Source of the DNA: Sphaerotilus uruguayifluvii
Lineage (GTDB): Bacteria > Pseudomonadota > Gammaproteobacteria > Burkholderiales > Burkholderiaceae_C
Assembly: GCF_013294065.1 (NCBI RefSeq)
Contig: NZ_JABSNM010000005.1
Span: 62,001 to 126,000 of the forward strand
Length of the DNA stretch: 64,000 nt
Reading direction: 5' to 3'
Part shown: positions 59,720-64,000 of the stretch, one piece after another
Numbering within the stretch: position 1 is the stretch's first letter
Layout of the letters: every line of letters starts with the position of its first letter
The notes under the pieces: generated by a model
What the model was told of the DNA's origin: nothing
Seen by the model: the letters and a program-made list of their open reading frames with translations, nothing else
Databases searched by the model: none
Made by a program: the position numbers and the translations under genes

Positions 59720-60637
59720 CTAGACATCGTGAATCACGTGCAGCTCGTCCAGGCGCAGCGCGCCGACGGCCAGCAGTTCTCGGAGCAGCTCGTGCAGCCA
59801 GTCGGCCGGCGAGCCGTCGAAGCCCGCTCTGCGGCGGGTGGAGGAAAAAAGCGGGGTGCCCGATGCCCACGCCAGCGTCTCGGCGAGGGGTTGCCGGCGC
59901 ACTTCCATCAGATGGTATTTCAGCAGCACTTTTGCTGCATGACGGAAATGCAATGTCGGTTGCGCGACAAAACGGGACAGTCTCGTTTCAGCCCGGCGCA
60001 GTGCGGCGCCGACATCCTCGAACGGTGCCCCATGACCGGGAATGACCCGGCGTGGCGCGATGCGCGCGATCAGCGCCAGCGTCTCGGCGACCTGGTCGAA
60101 GGCGCTCTCGCCGTCGAGCTCCGGGAACACCACGCCGAAGCCGTTGTGCCACAGCGCATCGGCCGAGATCAGCACGCCGTCGACGGCATCGAACAGCATC
60201 AGCGCATCCGGATCGTGCCCCGGCGCGGCCAGCACCTCCCAGGTGCGGCGGCCGACCTGCAGGCGCTCGCCCGGCGACAGCGCGTCGTCGGCATGGAAGC
60301 GCTCGCAGCGCTGGCCGGTCGGCCGGTACCCGAGCCTGTCCTCGTCCCAGCGGTTCACCGCGCCCAGCAGGCTGCCGGGGACCGCGATGCGTGGACTGAA
60401 CGTCGCCGCCACCCGGGCATTGCCGCCGCAGTGGTCCGAGTGGAGATGGGTGTTGACCAGACGCGCCAGCGGCTCCGTGCCGAGCGCCTGGCGCAGCAGC
60501 GCCAGCGTCTGAGGCGCATGCAGGCAGTGGCCGGTGTCGACCAGCACCGCGCCCTCGCCGGGCTCGCCGTGCAGCACGATGTTGTTGGACGACAGCCAGC
60601 CGCGCTCGAGCACCGTCAGGTCGGGAATATTCACCAT
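59720..60637 (-). CDS. MBL-fold metallo-hydrolase
   Basis: 305 aa. Metallo-beta-lactamase fold with NTHLHSDHCGGNA (HxHxDH), APGHDPDALMLFD (third His), LISADALW (bridging Asp) and VIPGHGAPFEDV (last His). The C-terminal 80 residues are a helical cap with a winged-helix look (LLRELLAVGALRLDELHVIHDV). Substrate unknown; glyoxalase II-like or acyl-CoA-linked hydrolases share this layout. Upstream of and co-transcribed with the LysR gene. Confidence 0.88.
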   Translation of the reverse strand: MVNIPDLTVLERGWLSSNNIVLHGEPGEGAVLVDTGHCLHAPQTLALLRQALGTEPLARLVNTHLHSDHCGGNARVAATFSPRIAVPGSLLGAVNRWDEDRLGYRPTGQRCERFHADDALSPGERLQVGRRTWEVLAAPGHDPDALMLFDAVDGVLISADALWHNGFGVVFPELDGESAFDQVAETLALIARIAPRRVIPGHGAPFEDVGAALRRAETRLSRFVAQPTLHFRHAAKVLLKYHLMEVRRQPLAETLAWASGTPLFSSTRRRAGFDGSPADWLHELLRELLAVGALRLDELHVIHDV

Positions 60638-60729
60638 GGTCGATCCGTCCGCTTCCGTTGCGCGTCACGCAAACGGGTGAGGGATCCCGAGTTTCGTGAC
60701 GCTACAGTCATCGGCGGGGGGGACGCATC

Positions 60730-61341
60730 ATGAAGACTCTGGTGCTTGTCGATGATCATGTGATGTTCAGGGAGGGCATGTCGCTGCTGCTTCGGCAGCG
60801 GCTGCCCGAGCTGCGCGTGCTCGAGGCCGGATCGCTGCATCTGGCGCTGCGGCTGCTCGAGCGCCAGCGCCAGCCGGTCGATCTGGTCATGCTCGATCTG
60901 GAGCTGCGCGACAGCCGTGGCCTGGCGACGCTCGACCGGCTGCGTGGCGACTGGCCGCGGCTGCCGGTGCTGGTGGTGTCGGGTTCGCTCGACGAGTCGC
61001 TGGCCGGCGAGGCGCTGCGCCGCGGCGCGAGCTGCTTCCTGAGCAAGTCGGTCGGCTCGGACCGGCTGATCGAGACGCTGCGGCGCACGCTGCTGGTCGA
61101 CGCCGGCGAGGCGCCCGAGCGGGCCGAGCCGCTGTCGGACCGGCAGCAGGAGGTGCTGGGCCTGCTGCTCGAGGGCAAGTCGAACAAGCTGATCTGCCGC
61201 GAGCTCGACCTGTCGGAGGCGACGGTCAAGTCGCACCTGCAGGCGATCTTCCGCAAGCTCGAGGTCAGCAGCCGGACGCAGGCGGTGCTGGCCGCGGTGC
61301 GGCTCGGCCTGAGTCCGGACGGCTCCGGCGGTCCGCGCTGA
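60730..61341 (+). CDS. NarL/FixJ-family response regulator
   Basis: 203 aa. REC domain with VLVDDH, phospho-acceptor Asp56 in LVMLDLELRDSRG, and the Lys in CFLSKSVGS. LuxR-type HTH at about 135-198 (LSDRQQEVLGLLLEGKSNKLICRELDLSEATVKSHL, AIFRKLEVSSRTQAV). The ATG has GGGGGG about 8 nt upstream; TACAGT about 23 nt upstream may be its -10. It converges on the hybrid kinase gene 35 nt away, its most likely partner. Confidence 0.93.
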   Translation: MKTLVLVDDHVMFREGMSLLLRQRLPELRVLEAGSLHLALRLLERQRQPVDLVMLDLELRDSRGLATLDRLRGDWPRLPVLVVSGSLDESLAGEALRRGASCFLSKSVGSDRLIETLRRTLLVDAGEAPERAEPLSDRQQEVLGLLLEGKSNKLICRELDLSEATVKSHLQAIFRKLEVSSRTQAVLAAVRLGLSPDGSGGPR

Positions 61342-61376
61342 GGCGAGGCGCGCGGCGCGCGGGGCGGACGTGCCGG

Positions 61377-63764
61377 TCATGGCGCGGCTCCCGCGCCGCC
61401 GAGCGCCGCCAGCAGGGCCTGCGCGCTGCAGGGCTTGGGCAGCACCGGGTGGCCGCAGCGCTGCAGCCGCTGCCGCTCCGGGCCGCTGACATCGCCGGTC
61501 ACGATCAGCACCGCGGTGCGCGGATGGCGCCCGCGCAGGCGCGCGGCCGCCTGCAGGCCGTCGCCGTCGGGCAGGCGCAGGTCGGTCAGCAGCGTGTCCG
61601 GTGCCGCTTCGCCGGTCTGCTCGATCAGCCGGTCGAGCTCGCGCAGCGACTCGCAGGCGACGACCCGCGCGCCCCAGCCGCCGAGCCGCTGGCGCAGCGC
61701 GTCGCGCAGCAGCGCGTCGTCCTCGATCAGCCAGATGTGGCGGCCCTCGAGCGGGAGCGCCCGGTGCGGCGCGGCCGGCTCGGCGACCTCGGCCGGCACG
61801 ACGGATCCGGTCGGTGCGGCCGGCCGCGCGCGCGGCAGCTCCAGCGAGAAGCAGCTGCCGCGGCCCGGCACCGAGCGCAGCGACAGCGGCGCGCCCAGCA
61901 GCGTCGCGCAGCGCCGCACGATCGCCAGGCCGAGACCGACGCCCTGGCGGCGGTCGCGGCCAGGATTGTTCAGCTGCACGAACTCGTCGAACACCCGCTG
62001 CTGCTGCGCCGGATCGATGCCGGGGCCGGTGTCGAGCACGACCAGGCGCAGCCGGCCCGGCCCGGCCGGGCGTGCGCCCACCAGCACGCCGCCGCGCCGC
62101 GTGTGCTGCACCGCGTTGCCGACCAGATTGCGCAGGATCTGCTCGAGCAGCAGCGCGTCGGCGTCGACCACCGCGTCGGTCGGATGCACGATCAGCCGCA
62201 GGCCCTTGCGGTGCGCCTGCACGTCGCAGTCGGCCGCGATGGCGCGCAGCAGCGGCTGCAGCGCCACGGCCTGGCGCTGCACCTGCGTGCGCCCGCCCTC
62301 CAGCCGCGACAGGTCGAGCAGGCCGCCGAGCAGTTCCTCCATCGCGCGGCCGGCCTCGTCCAGACGCTGTCCGAGCAGGTCGAGCGTGTGCCGCGCCGGC
62401 ACGGCCGCGGTGGCGGTGGCGCCGCCGGCCTGCTCGCGGGCGTGGTCCTGCAGCAGGCTGATCAGCATGCGCATCGTCGCCATCGGCTGGCGCAGGTCAT
62501 GGCTGGCCGCGGCCAGGAAGCGGTCGCGGGCCTGCACGGCCGCCTCCAGCGCGCGGGTGCGCTGCTCGACGCGCTGCTCGAGCTCGGCGCGGTCGAGGTC
62601 GGTGCGCCGCAGCGCCTCGGCCAGCCGCGCCAGCAGGCGCAGCGCGAAGCCGGCGACGATCAGCGGCGTGGCCGCCGGCATCCAGTAGTCGTCCATCACC
62701 GAGGTCAGGCCGATCTGGTAGGCATAGTCGTGCAGCCCGGCGACCAGCACCGCGCCCAGGCCCAGCGGCATCAGTGCCCGCGCTGGCAGGCTGTGTCCGG
62801 GCGAATGGCGCACCAGCAGCGCCAGCGCCACCAGCACGCTTCCCAGCAGCGGCGGATAGGCCAGCTGGCGGGTCAGGTCGGGCTCGCCGGCGGCGAAGCC
62901 GGCCGTGCCGAGCAGCGCGATCAGCAGCGCGCCGCCGTCGAGCGCCCGTCGCAGCCGCGGCCGCTGCAGTCCGGTGTGCAGCAGCACGAAATGGCCCAGC
63001 AGCACCGCGGTGCCGATCTGGGCCAGGAAGAAGAGCCAGCCGCTGGCCGGCCCCGGCACCGGCGAGGCGCCGCTGAAATAGGCCTGGTTGCGCAGCGTCG
63101 CCAGCAGCGCCAGCAGGCCGAAGCAGCCCAGCGCCTGCTCCTGGCGGCGGTTCGACCACAGCATCAGCATGAACAGCGCGATGCCGCTGGCCGCGGCATT
63201 GACCAGCTGCAGCCGCAGGCGGCCCTGCTGGTGTGCCCACAGTGCGCCGCGCTCGAGCGCCTCGGCGTCGTCGTAGAGCGGCGCCGACAGGCCCGCGCGC
63301 GGCAGGCCCGCGCCGACCTCGATCTCGACGAGATTGCGCCCTTCGCGCAGCAGCACCGGCGGCACCGGCAGCAGCAGCGAGCCCAGCGTCAGCGCGCCCT
63401 GCGGCTGCGAGAGGCGGTCGACCAGCAGGTGATCGTTGACGCGCACCCGGTGGCGTGTCGGCAGCCGCTCGATCCACAGCGCGCCGGGATGTTCCAGACG
63501 GGCCCGGTCGAGCTGCAGCGTCAGCCGGTACAGGCCGGACCGGTCGGTCGGCTGGTCGCGCCGGCGCCAGGAGTCGGGCAGCGCCACCGGCTGCCACAGG
63601 CCGCTGCCGTCGACCATGAACTCGGCCTGGTCCAGACGCAGCGGCGCACCGGTCCGCGGCGCATCCGCACCGACAGGCAGGCAGGCCAGCAGCACCAGTG
63701 CCAGCAGCACGCCGCCGGGCAGGTGCCGGAGCAGGGGGATCAGGACACGCGTGAGGGACGGCAT
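61377..63764 (-). CDS. 7TMR-DISM hybrid sensor histidine kinase
   Basis: 795 aa from ATG 63764 (MPSLTRVL), which puts a signal peptide first (PGGVLLALVLLACLPVGADA). A beta-rich extracellular sensor of DISM type covers about 35-180 (WRRRDQPTDRSGLYRLTLQL, RVRVNDHLL). Seven membrane helices follow at about 190-400, then a coiled coil, HisKA with ASHDLRQPMATMR (about 450), HATPase (NLVGNAVQHTRRGG, DTGPGI, GVGLGLAIVRR) and a C-terminal REC (LIEDDALLRD, TLLTDLRLPDGDG). Probably detects an extracellular carbohydrate or envelope signal and feeds the convergent NarL-type regulator. Confidence 0.93.
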   Translation of the reverse strand: MPSLTRVLIPLLRHLPGGVLLALVLLACLPVGADAPRTGAPLRLDQAEFMVDGSGLWQPVALPDSWRRRDQPTDRSGLYRLTLQLDRARLEHPGALWIERLPTRHRVRVNDHLLVDRLSQPQGALTLGSLLLPVPPVLLREGRNLVEIEVGAGLPRAGLSAPLYDDAEALERGALWAHQQGRLRLQLVNAAASGIALFMLMLWSNRRQEQALGCFGLLALLATLRNQAYFSGASPVPGPASGWLFFLAQIGTAVLLGHFVLLHTGLQRPRLRRALDGGALLIALLGTAGFAAGEPDLTRQLAYPPLLGSVLVALALLVRHSPGHSLPARALMPLGLGAVLVAGLHDYAYQIGLTSVMDDYWMPAATPLIVAGFALRLLARLAEALRRTDLDRAELEQRVEQRTRALEAAVQARDRFLAAASHDLRQPMATMRMLISLLQDHAREQAGGATATAAVPARHTLDLLGQRLDEAGRAMEELLGGLLDLSRLEGGRTQVQRQAVALQPLLRAIAADCDVQAHRKGLRLIVHPTDAVVDADALLLEQILRNLVGNAVQHTRRGGVLVGARPAGPGRLRLVVLDTGPGIDPAQQQRVFDEFVQLNNPGRDRRQGVGLGLAIVRRCATLLGAPLSLRSVPGRGSCFSLELPRARPAAPTGSVVPAEVAEPAAPHRALPLEGRHIWLIEDDALLRDALRQRLGGWGARVVACESLRELDRLIEQTGEAAPDTLLTDLRLPDGDGLQAAARLRGRHPRTAVLIVTGDVSGPERQRLQRCGHPVLPKPCSAQALLAALGGAGAAP

Positions 63765-64000
63765 CGGTCGACGAGGGACGGATTCAGGCGAGCATCTTGC
63801 CGGTGGGACCGGGTCCGCGTCGCGCAGGCTCAACCGTATGGTTGAGGAGGGCGCCATGCGCCGGCTGCCGGTGAATACCCCCCGCGGTGGCCGCAGGCGA
63901 TCTTGATGTCGCGCAAATCCGCGCTCGCGTCGCGGTACGCAGAATTCCTGCAGGGATCATGCAGTTCCGGTCCGGCCGGACGGGGGGTCCGGTCGCCGGC

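Noticed and set aside
61449-63845. 798-codon plus-strand open frame
   Set aside because: Antisense reflection of the DISM hybrid kinase; no domain and low-complexity Gln/Arg/Ala content.

Overview
This is a high-GC chromosomal segment from a betaproteobacterium, most likely a Burkholderiales member of the Leptothrix/Rubrivivax/Sphaerotilus kind. That is an inference from base composition, from the gene orders hemA-prfA-prmC and rppH/proS/lytic transglycosylase, from a class A RNase P RNA, and from polyhydroxyalkanoate and two-component genes. Coding density is very high and many neighbours overlap by ATGA, GTGA or TGATG. I saw no tRNA, rRNA or CRISPR array.

Layout. 1-8 kb: a VIT/von Willebrand A protein cut by the window edge, the kinase SrkA, a DUF2726 membrane protein, a GNAT acetyltransferase, and a DUF1800/DUF1501 secreted pair. 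8.0-10.6 kb: an accessory patch. A complete IS5-family element (8019-9297, 24-bp inverted repeats, 4-bp target duplication) has inserted in the last codons of an AT-rich CoiA/PD-(D/E)xK-like gene. 10.7-16.1 kb: ssb, a ClC chloride transporter with a changed proton glutamate, recQ, and an ATP-grasp ligase. 16.2-21.3 kb: a secreted repeat protein, a two-gene operon (742-aa helical protein plus a zinc ribbon-TM-phosphate binding protein-OmpA fusion), and a lipoprotein.

21.4-33.2 kb: a same-strand block that reads as a fermentation/polyester module. In transcription order it holds fabI, a MaoC-phosphotransacetylase fusion, ackA, an HD-GYP response regulator, a 1692-aa hybrid sensor kinase and phaC. 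FNR/ANR-like palindromes lie upstream of fabI and of phaC, suggesting low-oxygen control of carbon overflow, c-di-GMP signalling and storage. 33.3-39.4 kb: a family 2 glycosyltransferase and a complete BMP-type nucleoside ABC importer. 39.5-40.7 kb: an orphan spanin-like pair (Rz/Rz1 type) directly upstream of rnpB. 40.8-46.1 kb: a DMT exporter, rppH, proS, a lytic transglycosylase, a small secreted protein and a Bax-inhibitor-1 protein closed by a terminator.

46.4-54.1 kb: a sugar locus. After the first glycosyltransferase come seven tightly coupled genes: C-methyltransferase, CDP-glucose 4,6-dehydratase, 3,5-epimerase, DUF4910, glucose-1-phosphate cytidylyltransferase, PIG-L deacetylase and an SDR. 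They probably make a modified CDP-deoxysugar for a surface glycan. 54.1-58.3 kb: the housekeeping run hemA-prfA-prmC-grxD-ubiX (minus strand). 58.4-63.8 kb: a small membrane protein, LysR and metallo-hydrolase genes, and a convergent NarL-type regulator and 7TMR-DISM hybrid kinase. From 63765 to the end (236 bases) I see no gene.

Several single genes (srkA, the GNAT gene, the small secreted gene at 44920, hemA) have a -10-like hexamer 6-7 nt before the start codon, which points to leaderless transcription.
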